DNA of 64,000 nucleotides from Geobacter sp. SVR (GTDB lineage Bacteria; Desulfobacterota; Desulfuromonadia; Geobacterales; Pseudopelobacteraceae), in contig NZ_AP024469.1 in the NCBI RefSeq assembly GCF_016865365.1, forward strand, positions 4,060,501 to 4,124,500, read 5' to 3'. The notes below the pieces were generated by a model. It was not told the origin of the DNA. It made no database searches and worked only from the letters and a program-made list of their open reading frames with translations. Shown one piece after another: positions 19,750 to 28,898 of the stretch (the stretch's first letter is position 1; each line of letters opens with the position of its first letter). The position numbers and the translations under genes are program-made.

Positions 19750-20884
19750 ATGCTTCAGGCTCCGCCTGCTCCGCTTCCTTTTCCTCGAAACCGTCCCAGG
19801 AAGAATCGGAGGTGGACGAGATACCGGATACCTTCAGGGCGAAATCGTCCGGATTGGAACTCTGGCGCAGGGCCTCCTCGTAGGTGATCAGCTTGGAACT
19901 GAACAGCTTCATCAGGGATTGGTCGAAGGTCTGCATCCCGTACGTGATCGAGCCCTGAGCAATGGCATCGTTGATCTGCTTGGTCTTGTCCTTGTCGTCG
20001 ATGCACTCGCGGATACGGGCAGTGCCCAGCATGACCTCAACTGCCGGTACGCGCCCCTTGCCGTCCGCCCGGGGAACCAGGCGCTGCGAAATGACCCCCT
20101 TGATGACCCCGGCCAGCTGAATCCGGACCTGGCGCTGGTGATAGGGGGGAAACACGCTGATGATGCGGTTGATGGTCTCGGCGGCATCCATGGTATGCAG
20201 CGTGGACATGACCAGATGTCCTGTTTCGGCGGCGGTCATGGCGGTTTCTATAGTTTCGAAATCGCGCATTTCCCCTACCAGGATCACGTCCGGGTCCTGA
20301 CGCAGGGCCCCTTTCAGGGCGCCGGCAAAGGTAGGGGTATCGGACCCGACCTCGCGCTGGCTGATGATGCTCTTGTTGTCGCGGTGCAGAAACTCGACCG
20401 GGTCCTCGATGGTAATGATGTTGCAGGTACGGGTGTTGTTGATCTGGTCGATCATCGCCGCCAGCGTACTGGACTTGCCCGACCCGGTGGTGCCGGTCAC
20501 CAGGATCAGGCCCCGCTCCTCCTGGCACATTTTCTTGATGATCGGTGGAAGGTTGAGCCCCTCCAGCGATGGTATCGCAATGGATATGGCGCGGAAAACC
20601 ATCGCAATGGTTCCGCGCTGACGGTAGACGCTGGCACGGAATCGCCCCAGCCCCGGCACGGCATAGGCCAGATCGACCTCTGAATTTTCTTCGAAGATCC
20701 GCCGCTGGCGGTCGTTCATGATGGAATGCGCCATAGTGCCGACGATGTCGGGCGACAGGCGCTGTGCATTGGGGATCGGGTGCAGCCTGCCATCGATACG
20801 GACGATGGGAGGCAATCCGGTCTTGATATGGATGTCGGAACCCTTTGCCTTGACCGCTATGGCCAAAATTTCCTTCAGCTCCAT
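19730..20884 (-). CDS. pilT: Type IV pilus retraction ATPase PilT
   Basis: This is a 384-residue secretion-type ATPase. Motifs are GSDIHIKTGLPPIVRIDGRL at the N-terminus, Walker A GTTGSGKSS, the Asp box TIEDPVEF, Walker B VILVGEMRDFETIETA and the His box TGHLVMSTLHT. PilT hexamers depolymerise pilin for twitching and DNA uptake. The C-terminal tail after LSSKLITYEEALRQSSNPDDF is longer than usual and acidic ([17 protein letters not shown]). It may be one of several PilT paralogues in the genome. It lies 13 bp after recA. Confidence 0.93.
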   Translation of the reverse strand: MELKEILAIAVKAKGSDIHIKTGLPPIVRIDGRLHPIPNAQRLSPDIVGTMAHSIMNDRQRRIFEENSEVDLAYAVPGLGRFRASVYRQRGTIAMVFRAISIAIPSLEGLNLPPIIKKMCQEERGLILVTGTTGSGKSSTLAAMIDQINNTRTCNIITIEDPVEFLHRDNKSIISQREVGSDTPTFAGALKGALRQDPDVILVGEMRDFETIETAMTAAETGHLVMSTLHTMDAAETINRIISVFPPYHQRQVRIQLAGVIKGVISQRLVPRADGKGRVPAVEVMLGTARIRECIDDKDKTKQINDAIAQGSITYGMQTFDQSLMKLFSSKLITYEEALRQSSNPDDFALKVSGISSTSDSSWDGFEEKEAEQAEPEAFEIEKY

Positions 20885-20897
20885 CTGACGACTCCGA

Positions 20898-21920
20898 TTA
20901 AGCCCTGCCTGCCACGGATGTTTTGAGCAGATCCATCAGCCTGCCTTCGATTTCGCCCAGGGTATCCGGGTGCTCGGACAGCCAGGTACGGGAATTCTCA
21001 CGCCCCTGGCCGATACGCTCCTTGCCGTAGGAATACCAGGCCCCGCTCTTCTCGATGATGCCCTTTTCCACCGCCAGATCGAGCACGTCTCCGGTACGGG
21101 AGATGCCCTCGCCATAGAGAATGTCGAACTCCACTTCGCGGAAGGGGGGAGCCACCTTGTTCTTGACCACCTTGACGCGGGTGCGGGAGCCGATCACGGC
21201 ATCCCCCTGCTTGAGCGTGGCGATCTTGCGGATGTCCATGCGGACCGAGGCGTAGAATTTGAGCGCGTTACCCCCCGTGGTGGTTTCCGGGTTGCCGAAC
21301 ATGACGCCGATCTTCATGCGGATCTGGTTGATGAAGATCACGCAGCAGTTGGACTTGGAGATGATCCCGGTCAGCTTGCGCAGCGCCTGGGACATGAGCC
21401 GGGCCTGCAGACCCATGTGCGAGTCACCCATCTCACCTTCGATTTCGGCCTTGGGCACCAGGGCCGCCACGGAGTCCACCACCAGCACGTCAATGGCGCC
21501 GCTGCGCACCAGCGTCTCGGCGATCTCCAGGGCCTGTTCGCCGGTATCGGGCTGCGACACCAGCAGATCGTCGGTCTTTACCCCCAGCTTGCGGGCATAG
21601 CCGATATCCAGGGCATGCTCGGCGTCGACGAATGCCGCAATGCCCCCCAGCTTCTGGGCCTCGGCCACGACGTGCAGCGCCAGCGTAGTCTTACCGGAGG
21701 ATTCCGGCCCGTATATCTCCACGATCCTGCCGCGGGGCACTCCCCCCACCCCCAGCGCCATATCGAGGGAAATCGAACCGGTGGAAACCGCCTCCACGCC
21801 GGGCAGCACCTCATCGTTGCCCAGCCGCATGATGGCGCCCTTGCCGAACTGTTTCTCGATCTGGCTCAGGGCAAGGTCAATGGCCTTGTTTCTTTCTGGC
21901 GAGGTGTTTTTCTCCGACAT
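20898..21920 (-). CDS. recA: RecA recombinase
   Basis: This is the 340-residue DNA strand-exchange ATPase and LexA co-protease. The start is the ATG at 21918-21920 ([11 protein letters not shown]), preceded by CAGGAGA; the open frame upstream is not coding. Walker A is GPESSGKTT, followed by [22 protein letters not shown] and loop 2 with [21 protein letters not shown] saw no GGTT-N2-C-N4-G-N3-ACC match (the reported Geobacter LexA box) in the 103-bp gap to cinA. recX follows pilT downstream. Confidence 0.98.
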   Translation of the reverse strand: MSEKNTSPERNKAIDLALSQIEKQFGKGAIMRLGNDEVLPGVEAVSTGSISLDMALGVGGVPRGRIVEIYGPESSGKTTLALHVVAEAQKLGGIAAFVDAEHALDIGYARKLGVKTDDLLVSQPDTGEQALEIAETLVRSGAIDVLVVDSVAALVPKAEIEGEMGDSHMGLQARLMSQALRKLTGIISKSNCCVIFINQIRMKIGVMFGNPETTTGGNALKFYASVRMDIRKIATLKQGDAVIGSRTRVKVVKNKVAPPFREVEFDILYGEGISRTGDVLDLAVEKGIIEKSGAWYSYGKERIGQGRENSRTWLSEHPDTLGEIEGRLMDLLKTSVAGRA

Positions 21921-22023
21921 GATATCTGCTCTCCTGAAGGTGTGATGTAGGAATAAAAAGGGATTCAAAGTAACATATCTTCCGGTTTTCCCGCAAGGTT
22001 TTATGCTTGAAAACGCCTTCCGG

Positions 22024-23277
22024 TCAAGGCTTCGCCTTATCCCCCAGATGCCGCCACAGCCAGTCCAGGGCGGTCCAGGCCGTGAGGGTGCGGATCTCGC
22101 CGCGGCCGCCGCCGAAAAGGAAACGTTCGGTCCGGCAGCCACCCGGACCGGCCAGGGAAATGTAGACCGTGCCTACCGGCTTGTCCGGCGTACCCCCCTC
22201 CGGGCCGGCAATGCCAGTCACCGCCAGCCCCAGATCGCTGTTAGCCGCGCTGCGCACGCCGCTCGCCATGGCAGCGGCGACCTCGGCGCTGACGGCACCC
22301 TTTTCCATCAGGAGCGCTGACGGCACCCCCAGCAGCCGTTCCTTGGCGGCATTGCTGTAGGTCACTACCCCCTCCAGAAAATAGGCCGAACTCCCGCCCA
22401 CGTCGGTGATTCTCTTGGCGATCAGGCCACCGGTACAGGATTCGGCCAGGGCCAGGGTGAGCCCCTGCTGCCGGAACAGGGCTGCAACCGCCTCGTCCAG
22501 AGAGACCTCCCCTTCTGAAAATACATACTCTCCCAGCCGCTGGCCGACCAGGGCGGTCCCTTCCGCCAGGCAGGCCCGGGCCGCGCCTTCCGTCTCCGCC
22601 TCGGCCCTGAGGGTGACCCTGACCCATGGAAAGGTGACGCAAACGCTCATCTGCAGCCCGGGGCACAGGTCGGTGACGCCGTGCAGCAGGGTGTCGGTCT
22701 CCGGTTCGGATAGCCCGAAGACGTTCAGGAACGAGCAGAGGACGTATCTTCTTTCCTCCACCTGCTCCACGAGCACGGGAAGCACCGTCTCCCGCACCAT
22801 GGCATCCATCTCCGCAGGCACACCGGGGAGGAAGAATACCAGGCAGCCGTGGTGACTGAGCCGGAAACCGCAGGCAGTGCCGTTAGGATTCGGAATGAGA
22901 GAAGAGTGGGCGGGAATCATGGCCTGCTTGTCTGAGGGGGGCTCACCGGCAAAGCGTCCCCGGGCGGCCAGAAAGGCACGGACATGTTTCCCGGCTTCCT
23001 CGTTGACCAGCAGCTCTCGGCCGGTGGCATGGGCAGCGGCCAGGGCGGTCACGTCATCGACAGTCGGCCCCAGTCCGCCGGTCACGATCAGGGCATCACA
23101 CTTCGGCGCCAGATCGTTCAGGGCGTCGATGATGGCCGCTTCGTCGTCCCCCACCGTCACATGGCGCCGGACGCGCAATCCCTGCTCCAGCAGCAGCGTT
23201 GCAATACGGCCGGCATTGGTGTCCACCACCTCGCCGCTGATCAATTCGTCGCCGATACTCAGCGTCGCTATGCGCAT
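22024..23277 (-). CDS. cinA: CinA family protein (nicotinamide-nucleotide amidohydrolase type)
   Basis: This two-domain protein has 417 residues from the ATG at 23275-23277 ([12 protein letters not shown]). The N-terminal molybdopterin-binding-like domain ([32 protein letters not shown]) acts as an ADP-ribose pyrophosphatase in homologues. The C-terminal domain ([45 protein letters not shown]) is the PncC-type NMN deamidase, which recycles pyridine nucleotides. cinA-recA adjacency is common in bacteria. A GGGAGG lies upstream of the start. Confidence 0.95.
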   Translation of the reverse strand: MRIATLSIGDELISGEVVDTNAGRIATLLLEQGLRVRRHVTVGDDEAAIIDALNDLAPKCDALIVTGGLGPTVDDVTALAAAHATGRELLVNEEAGKHVRAFLAARGRFAGEPPSDKQAMIPAHSSLIPNPNGTACGFRLSHHGCLVFFLPGVPAEMDAMVRETVLPVLVEQVEERRYVLCSFLNVFGLSEPETDTLLHGVTDLCPGLQMSVCVTFPWVRVTLRAEAETEGAARACLAEGTALVGQRLGEYVFSEGEVSLDEAVAALFRQQGLTLALAESCTGGLIAKRITDVGGSSAYFLEGVVTYSNAAKERLLGVPSALLMEKGAVSAEVAAAMASGVRSAANSDLGLAVTGIAGPEGGTPDKPVGTVYISLAGPGGCRTERFLFGGGRGEIRTLTAWTALDWLWRHLGDKAKP

Positions 23278-23340
23278 GAGCGTCTTGCCTCCCCGTGCCC
23301 GTTGCTCCGTTTGAGCCGCAAAACTCCGCAATGCATACGC

Positions 23341-24543
23341 TCAATCCCCATCGTTACCGCTCAGGTTGCAGTGAACTTCGTTGACGGACATGGTCACAAT
23401 CCGCATCACCTCCTGCAGGGGGATACCCCGCTCCCGGGCGACGCGGCGGCAGTCCTCGTACTCCGGGGCACAGCGCAGCAGGCGCCCCTCTTCGAAAACC
23501 TGCTTGAAGCGCACCGGACCCAGGGGGGTCTTCCGCTCTTCCACGCTCCGCTGCAGGGTTATGCGTGCGGCATGGTGGTACCGCAGGCCGATAGCCGAGG
23601 TTTCGGCCAGTGCCAGGTGCGCCAGTCCTTGGAGCTGTTCGGGACGGCACAGGAAGGAGAGCAGTGTGGCAGGCCGGTTTTTCTTCATCTGGATCGGGGT
23701 GAAGAACACATCCAGCGCCCCTTCCTCCAGCAGCCGCTCCATGGCGTATCCCAGCACCTCCGGTGTGGCATCGTCGATATTGGTCTCAACCACTACGACC
23801 TCATCTCCGGTCCGGCCATGCTCTGCGGTGCCGAGAAAAGCCCGTAGGATATTAGGGCAATCGTCAAAATCCCTGCCCCCTGCCCCGCAACCGATCCGCT
23901 CCAGCCGCAGGGGGGGCTGTTTGCCGGTGCCGACGGCCAGGGCCGCCACAATGGCTGCACCGGTGGGCGTGACCCGTTCGCCGCTCGTCAGGTCGCCATG
24001 CACCGCCAGCCCCTGCAGCAGCTCCGCCGTGGCCGGAGCCGGGACCGGCAGGCGGCCGTGGGCGGTTTCCACGAATCCGCCCCCCAAGGGCAGCGCCGAG
24101 GCATATACCTGATCCACCCTGAGGTAATCGAGACAGATGGCGGTCCCGACAACATCCACAATGGAATCGATTGCCCCTACCTCGTGGAAATGGACCTTCT
24201 CGATGGGCACGCCGTGTACCGTGGCCTCGGCCTCGGCCAGACGGCGGAAGATGGTGCGGGCTCGCTCCTTTGCGGAGGCGGAGAGGGTACTTGCGGCGAT
24301 CATGGCGTCGATGCCGCCGTAGTGCCGGTGGGTGTGGTGGTCGTGCACTCCTACGTCGAACTTGAGCGCAGGGATATGACGGCGCTCGGTACGGCTGGCG
24401 GAGAGGATGTAGGAACCGGCCGGCAACCCCAGCTTCGCCAGCTCGGCTTCCAGATATGCCAGCGGCACCCCCAGGTCCAGGAGCGCTCCCACGGTCATGT
24501 CGCCGGAGATGCCGGCGTAGCAGTCGAGATAGAGGATATTCAT
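23341..24543 (-). CDS. larC: LarC, nickel-pincer cofactor nickel insertase
   Basis: This 400-residue DUF111-family protein begins MNILYLDCYAGISGDMTVGA, the family signature. VHFHEVGAIDSIVDVVG and ETNIDDATPEVLGYAMERL also match. LarC inserts Ni into the pyridinium pincer nucleotide in a CTP-dependent step, making the cofactor of lactate racemase-like (LarA) enzymes. It appears full length and not split into larC1/C2. LarB follows 169 bp upstream on the same strand. Neither larE nor larA is in the window, so the pathway must be completed elsewhere. Confidence 0.94.
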   Translation of the reverse strand: MNILYLDCYAGISGDMTVGALLDLGVPLAYLEAELAKLGLPAGSYILSASRTERRHIPALKFDVGVHDHHTHRHYGGIDAMIAASTLSASAKERARTIFRRLAEAEATVHGVPIEKVHFHEVGAIDSIVDVVGTAICLDYLRVDQVYASALPLGGGFVETAHGRLPVPAPATAELLQGLAVHGDLTSGERVTPTGAAIVAALAVGTGKQPPLRLERIGCGAGGRDFDDCPNILRAFLGTAEHGRTGDEVVVVETNIDDATPEVLGYAMERLLEEGALDVFFTPIQMKKNRPATLLSFLCRPEQLQGLAHLALAETSAIGLRYHHAARITLQRSVEERKTPLGPVRFKQVFEEGRLLRCAPEYEDCRRVARERGIPLQEVMRIVTMSVNEVHCNLSGNDGD

Positions 24544-24712
24544 CGGGGTCAGCTTTCGTATGTGTTGATTTGAACTCTAGCAGGAACCAAGAGCACAGAG
24601 AGGAAAGGCTTTACCGCAACGACCGCCTGCCGTTGCCTGCCAAGCCGTCACGCCTCCGGCCTCGCCTTGCAGGCCCCTGGCGAAGCCGTCCTGAAAAGTT
24701 GCCGGGAGAGGA

Positions 24713-25462
24713 TCATCCCCGGTTGATCAGATTGGCCGCACAGGCTGCGCCGAAGCCGTTGTCGATATTGACTACCGTCACTCCGGCGGCGCAGGAGTTG
24801 AGCATGCCCAAAAGGGCGGCTATGCCGCCGAATGCCGCACCGTACCCTATGGAGGTCGGCACCGCGATCACCGGCCTGTTGACCAGCCCGCCGACCACCG
24901 ACGGCAATGCCCCCTCCATGCCTGCCACCACGATGATCACCGCCGCCGAACAGAGCAGCTCGCGCCGGGCCAGCAGACGGTGAATCCCCGCCACACCCAC
25001 GTCGTAGACATGGGTGGTTTCGTTGCCCAGAAAGGCAGCCGTTACCAGTGCCTCAGCCGCCACCGGGATATCGGAGGTGCCGGCCGAAACCACCATGACC
25101 GTACCGCGGCCGTTGCGCTGGATCGGGTGCTGCTCCAGGGTCAGGCAGCGGGCATCGGCATGGAATACGGCCAGCGGAAAGGCCTCCTGAAGCCGGCTGG
25201 CCTTTTCGCCGGTCAGCCGCGTGGCCAGGATGTTGCTCCCCTTGGCTGCCATGGCGGACATAACGCGCTCGGTCTGTTCCACGGTCTTGCCTTCGCCGAA
25301 GATCACCTCCGGCATGCCTTGGCGCAACTCCCGGTGATGGTCCACCTGGGCGCACCCCAGGTCCTGGAAAGGAAAATGGCGCAGGTGTTCCAGGGCATCG
25401 TCCACCGCGATGGTGCCGTTTCTGACTGAGTTCAGCAGTTCCGTGAGATGGTCGGGCGTCAT
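24713..25462 (-). CDS. larB: LarB, pyridinium-3,5-biscarboxylate mononucleotide synthase
   Basis: This 249-residue protein of the AIR-carboxylase (PurE-like) superfamily carboxylates and hydrolyses NaAD, the first step to the nickel-pincer cofactor. Characteristic features are PEVIFGEGKTVEQTERVM, VSAGTSDIPVAAEA, VYDVGVAGIHRLL, VVAGMEGALPSVVGGL and PTSIGYGAAFGGIAALL. I start at the ATG at 25460-25462 (MTPDHL), because GAGGAG lies just upstream and the longer frame merely includes it. It is divergent from a LysR-type regulator at 25629, a possible controller of larBC. Confidence 0.93.
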   Translation of the reverse strand: MTPDHLTELLNSVRNGTIAVDDALEHLRHFPFQDLGCAQVDHHRELRQGMPEVIFGEGKTVEQTERVMSAMAAKGSNILATRLTGEKASRLQEAFPLAVFHADARCLTLEQHPIQRNGRGTVMVVSAGTSDIPVAAEALVTAAFLGNETTHVYDVGVAGIHRLLARRELLCSAAVIIVVAGMEGALPSVVGGLVNRPVIAVPTSIGYGAAFGGIAALLGMLNSCAAGVTVVNIDNGFGAACAANLINRG

Positions 25463-25628
25463 GGCGTCTCCTCGCATGGGTATCACTGTTTTATACACCA
25501 GCCCCTGCACCCTTGCCACTCGAAATTTCGAGATCCAAGGCAATCGGAGATAGTGAGACAGGCATCAAATAACTGTTGCCGGATAGCGGAGGTTCGTGTA
25601 GTAGGCTTGAGATGAGAGGACATGACGC

Positions 25629-26540
25629 ATGCAGAGCGTGAGGCCATCAATGATTATCGACCCTTTGTCACTCAAGCTGTTCGTCACGATTGTCGAGGAA
25701 GGGACCATCGCAGGAGCGGCCGAGCGGGAGCATATCGCCGCGTCGGCGGTCAGCAAGCGCATCAGCGAGCTGGAGGACAGCTTCGGGACCCAGCTCCTGC
25801 GACGCACCAACAAGGGGGTGGCGCCGACCGACGCCGGCATTACCCTGCTGCAATTGGCGCGCGGCATTCTGCACGACATGAACAATCTTTACGTGCAGAT
25901 CAGCGAATATTCCAGCGGCGTGCGGGGCCATGTGCGGCTCTCCGCCAATATTTCCGCCATCAACCAGTTCCTGCCGACCGAGATCAGGGCGTTCGTGGAC
26001 CAACACCCCCAGATCCACGTACACCTGGAAGGCACCATCAGCGAGTCCATCATGAATGCCGTGGCCGAAGGGGCGTCGGACGTGGGGATCATCACCATGG
26101 GTACGTTCCGTCCGGACCTGGAGTATTTCCCCTACCACACCGACCAGTTGATCGTCATCACCCCCAAGGGGCATCCCCTGGCGCGAAAAAAGACGGTTTC
26201 CTTCCAGGAAACCCTTGATTTCGACTTTGTGGGCCTGCCGGTGGGCAGCATGCTGCACAATCAGATACTGCGCACGGCCCAGGACCTGGGCAGGACCCTG
26301 AAGCTGCGCATTCAGGTGAACAGCTTCGATGCCCTCTGTCTGATGGTGGAAGCGGGGCTCGGCATCGGCATCGTTCCCAAGGGAGCCGCCAAGGCCTACT
26401 TCAAGGGGCTCCGCATCCGTCCGGTCATGCTGGACGAGCCCTGGGCCCACCGGGAACTGCAGATCTGCGTCCGCTCCTACGGTGCTCTGCATGCCGCGGC
26501 CCGGCTGCTGGTGGATCATCTCAGAAAACCAGGGGCATAG
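25629..26540 (+). CDS. LysR-family transcriptional regulator
   Basis: The N-terminal winged helix (LKLFVTIVEEGTIAGAAERE, ASAVSKRISELEDSFGTQL, LLRRTNKGVAPTDAG) is typical, and the C-terminal effector domain (FLPTEIRAFVDQHPQIHV, GLGIGIVPKGAA) completes a 303-residue protein of usual size. An AGAGGA lies 8 bp before the ATG at 25629; MIIDPLSLK at 25650 is an alternative start. It diverges from larB and precedes leuC on the same strand. LysR proteins usually control divergent neighbours, so larB-larC is the first target to test. The effector is unknown. Confidence 0.93.
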   Translation: MQSVRPSMIIDPLSLKLFVTIVEEGTIAGAAEREHIAASAVSKRISELEDSFGTQLLRRTNKGVAPTDAGITLLQLARGILHDMNNLYVQISEYSSGVRGHVRLSANISAINQFLPTEIRAFVDQHPQIHVHLEGTISESIMNAVAEGASDVGIITMGTFRPDLEYFPYHTDQLIVITPKGHPLARKKTVSFQETLDFDFVGLPVGSMLHNQILRTAQDLGRTLKLRIQVNSFDALCLMVEAGLGIGIVPKGAAKAYFKGLRIRPVMLDEPWAHRELQICVRSYGALHAAARLLVDHLRKPGA

Positions 26541-26547
26541 CAGTTTC

Positions 26548-26572
26548 TTGCCATCTCCATTCGCGATGGCAA
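26548..26572. other. Small hairpin after the LysR gene
   Basis: TTGCCATC (26548-26555) and GATGGCAA (26565-26572) form an 8-bp inverted repeat 8 bp after the LysR stop. There is no T-run, so it is a weak terminator at best. It could instead be an operator in front of leuC. Confidence 0.35.
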
Positions 26573-26651
26573 CCTCACCACATACTGCTTTTGTTGGTGC
26601 CGTGAATGGTGTATACGAAGATCAATATCGTTACTGAGCGAGGTATACAAC

Positions 26652-27935
26652 ATGGGCAAAACCACCGCGGAAAAGATTTTTGAGGCGCACCTGGTAGACG
26701 AGCCGTTCCCCGGCACCAAGGTGCTGAAACTGGACGCCGTCCTCTGTCACGAGATCACTACCCCGATCGCCATCGACGACTTGATCCGGCGCAACAAGGA
26801 CAGGGTCTTCGATGCCAGCAAGATCAAGGCGGTGATCGATCACGTCACTCCCAGCAAGGATACCAAGACCGCCACCCAGGCCAAGATCCTGCGCGACTGG
26901 GCCCGGCGCCACGGCATCAAGGATTTCTTCGATGTCGGCGCCAACGGTGTCTGCCATGCCCTGTTTCCCGAGAAAGGCTTCATCCGCCCCGGCTACACGG
27001 TCATCATGGGCGACTCCCACACCTGTACCCACGGCGCTTTCGGCGCCTTTGCAGCCGGCATCGGCACCACCGACCTCGAAGTCGGCATCCTCAAGGGGGT
27101 CTGCGCTTTTCGCCAGCCCAAGACGATCAGATTCAACGTCAACGGCCAGCTGCCGGCCGGGGTCTACGCCAAAGACGTGATCCTGCACATCATCGGTAAG
27201 ATCGGCGTCAACGGCGCCACCGACCGTGTCATGGAATTCCATGGTTCGACCATCGAAGCCATGAGCATGGAATCCCGCATGACGCTGTGCAACATGGCCA
27301 TTGAGGCAGGGGGCACATCGGGCATCTGCCAGCCGGACATGACCACGGTCGAATACCTCTGGCCCTTCATCCAGGGTGAATTCGCCTCCAAGGAAGCGGC
27401 CCTGGCGGAGTACTCGCAATGGCGGGCCGATGTTGACGCGGAATACGAGCAGGTGATCGAGATCGACGTCACCGCGCTCCAGCCGGTTTCCACCTTCGGC
27501 TATAAGCCTGATCAGGTGAAATTCGTCAGCGAACTGCCCGACACGCCGGTGGACCAGATCTACCTTGGCTCCTGCACCAACGGCCGCTTGGAGGACCTGC
27601 GCATCGCCGCCCAGATCCTGAAGGGGCGCAAGCTGGCTCCCACCGTGCGCGGCATCCTTTCTCCCGCCACTCCGAAAATTCAGCAGGAAGCCACCCGCGA
27701 GGGGCTGATCGATATCTTCATGGAAGCCGGCTTCTGCGTGACCAATCCGACCTGCGGCGCCTGTCTCGGCATGAGCAACGGCGTGCTGGCCGAGGGAGAG
27801 GTCTGCGCCTCGACCACCAACCGTAACTTCATGGGGCGGATGGGCAAGGGGGGTATGGTACACCTGATGTCGCCGGCCACGGCGGCAGCCAGCGCCATTG
27901 AGGGCAAGATCGCCGATCCGCGCAAGTACCTCTAA
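26652..27935 (+). CDS. leuC: 3-isopropylmalate dehydratase large subunit (LeuC, archaeal-type)
   Basis: This aconitase-superfamily [4Fe-4S] subunit isomerises 2-isopropylmalate in leucine synthesis. It is 427 residues, the shorter type 2 LeuC/homoaconitase form. Cluster ligands are the Cys in YLGSCTNGRLEDLR and the pair in PTCGACLGM. GDSHTCTHGAFGAFAAGIGTT is also diagnostic. Related enzymes act on homoaconitate or dimethylmalate, so substrate is inferred from leuD and general metabolism. Two GTATAC hexamers (26611, 26643) flank the upstream region, the second overlapping the ribosome binding site. Confidence 0.92.
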   Translation: MGKTTAEKIFEAHLVDEPFPGTKVLKLDAVLCHEITTPIAIDDLIRRNKDRVFDASKIKAVIDHVTPSKDTKTATQAKILRDWARRHGIKDFFDVGANGVCHALFPEKGFIRPGYTVIMGDSHTCTHGAFGAFAAGIGTTDLEVGILKGVCAFRQPKTIRFNVNGQLPAGVYAKDVILHIIGKIGVNGATDRVMEFHGSTIEAMSMESRMTLCNMAIEAGGTSGICQPDMTTVEYLWPFIQGEFASKEAALAEYSQWRADVDAEYEQVIEIDVTALQPVSTFGYKPDQVKFVSELPDTPVDQIYLGSCTNGRLEDLRIAAQILKGRKLAPTVRGILSPATPKIQQEATREGLIDIFMEAGFCVTNPTCGACLGMSNGVLAEGEVCASTTNRNFMGRMGKGGMVHLMSPATAAASAIEGKIADPRKYL

Positions 27936-27944
27936 GACCAACAT

Positions 27945-28033
27945 CTGCCACAGAGACACGGAGACACAGAGGTTTCACAGAGAAGAGCCGTTAATTTCAT
28001 CTATCTCACCTTTCCTCTGTGTCTCTGTGGCAG
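27945..28033. repeat. Long imperfect inverted repeat between leuC and leuD
   Basis: The left arm starts CTGCCACAGAGACACGGAGA (27945) and continues to about 27972. The right arm CCTCTGTGTCTCTGTGGCAG (28014-28033) is its complement apart from an 8-bp insertion in the left arm. The 40-bp loop is AT-rich. It resembles dispersed CACAGAGACACAGAG repeats seen in many bacterial genomes. It lies inside the leuC-leuD transcript without an obvious terminator tail. Confidence 0.75.
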
Positions 28034-28074
28034 GTTTTCAGCTTCTAAACTTCAATATTTCAAGGAGTTGCCAT

Positions 28075-28602
28075 ATGAAAACCTTCGGAGGACCGGTCCT
28101 CTTCCTGGACCGCAGCGACATCAATACCGACGAGATCATTCCGGCCAAGTACCTGACCGAGATCACCAAGGAAGATCTCAAGCCTTATATCCTGGAAGAC
28201 CTGAAGCTGCCAGGCTTCGAGGCCAAGGGGCCGAAGACGAAAAACGCCCGGGTGATCGTCACCCGGGCCAATTTCGGATGCGGTTCGTCCCGCGAGCATG
28301 CCCCCTGGGTGTTCGAGGTCAACGGCATCACCGCCGTGATCGCCGAGTCCTTTGCCCGCATTTTCCGCCAGAACATGTTCAATTGCGGCATGGCTGCCAT
28401 TGAACTGCCCAAGGAGGATCTGGACCTGATCTTCTCCCATGCCGGTGACGACGATGCCGCCATGAGCATCGATATCGAAACGGGCGTGCTCACCATGAGC
28501 GGCGGCGGCAAACAGAAGAGCTTCAATTTTCACATCTCTCCCTTCGACAAGGCGCTGGTACTGGCCGGCGGCTGGGTGGACTACGCCGACCAGAAGTACT
28601 GA
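28075..28602 (+). CDS. leuD: 3-isopropylmalate dehydratase small subunit (LeuD)
   Basis: The 175-residue swivel-domain partner of LeuC. It starts at the ATG at 28075 after AAGGAG, not at upstream frames that run through the repeat. Motifs are FLDRSDINTDEIIPAKYLTE and NFGCGSSREHAPW, the latter forming part of the substrate pocket. Its C-terminus AGGWVDYADQKY precedes a strong terminator. leuC and leuD are 139 bp apart because of the inserted inverted repeat. Confidence 0.93.
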   Translation: MKTFGGPVLFLDRSDINTDEIIPAKYLTEITKEDLKPYILEDLKLPGFEAKGPKTKNARVIVTRANFGCGSSREHAPWVFEVNGITAVIAESFARIFRQNMFNCGMAAIELPKEDLDLIFSHAGDDDAAMSIDIETGVLTMSGGGKQKSFNFHISPFDKALVLAGGWVDYADQKY

Positions 28603-28620
28603 CATACAACCGGAACACAA

Positions 28621-28664
28621 ACACCAAAAGGGGCAACCATACACATGGTTGCCCCTTTTGGTGT
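28621..28664. terminator. Perfect 20-bp hairpin terminator after leuD
   Basis: A left arm starting ACACCAAAAGGGGC (28621-28640), loop ACAC and right arm ending CCCCTTTTGGTGT (28645-28664) pair without mismatch. A T-rich TTTTGGTGTTT follows. It probably ends the leuC-leuD transcript and can also work from the other side. Confidence 0.85.
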
Positions 28665-28696
28665 TTCGTTCAGCAGTCAGCTTCCCGGTGAAACTC

Positions 28697-28896
28697 AGGT
28701 TGCTCAAAAATAGTCAGATCGTCGCCCCCGCAGAAAGCCTTGCGGAGGCGTGGTACCCAAGGGTGTAAACAGCGCTACTCCGCACAATTTCACGTGTGAA
28801 ATTGGACCGCGGAGGCGCCCTAAGGGTGAGGCCGCAGGCCGAAGTCACAAGAGGGCTTTCGAGGACGGCGGCGAGATGGCTGTTTTTTAGCAACCT
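28697..28896. repeat. MITE-like element, copy 2, longer and inverted
   Basis: Ends are AGGTTGCTCAAAAA and TTTTTTAGCAACCT. In reverse complement it aligns with 12072-12208 along almost its whole length but carries about 65 extra bases in the middle. These include a perfect CAATTTCAC-GT-GTGAAATTG palindrome (28785-28804) and a second GGAGGCGCCCTAAGGG-like module. No coding potential is seen. It abuts the stop codon of the DUF3187 gene. Confidence 0.8.
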
Positions 28897-28898
28897 GC

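Noticed and set aside
21921-22023. A LexA box before recA
   Set aside because: I looked for GGTT-N2-C-N4-G-N3-ACC in the gap and saw none; the GGTTTT stretches there do not complete the pattern.
28785-28804. CAATTTCAC-GT-GTGAAATTG palindrome as a parS site
   Set aside because: parS is TGTTTCAC-GTGAAACA with arms adjacent; here two bases are inserted in the centre and outer bases differ. It lies inside a dispersed repeat.
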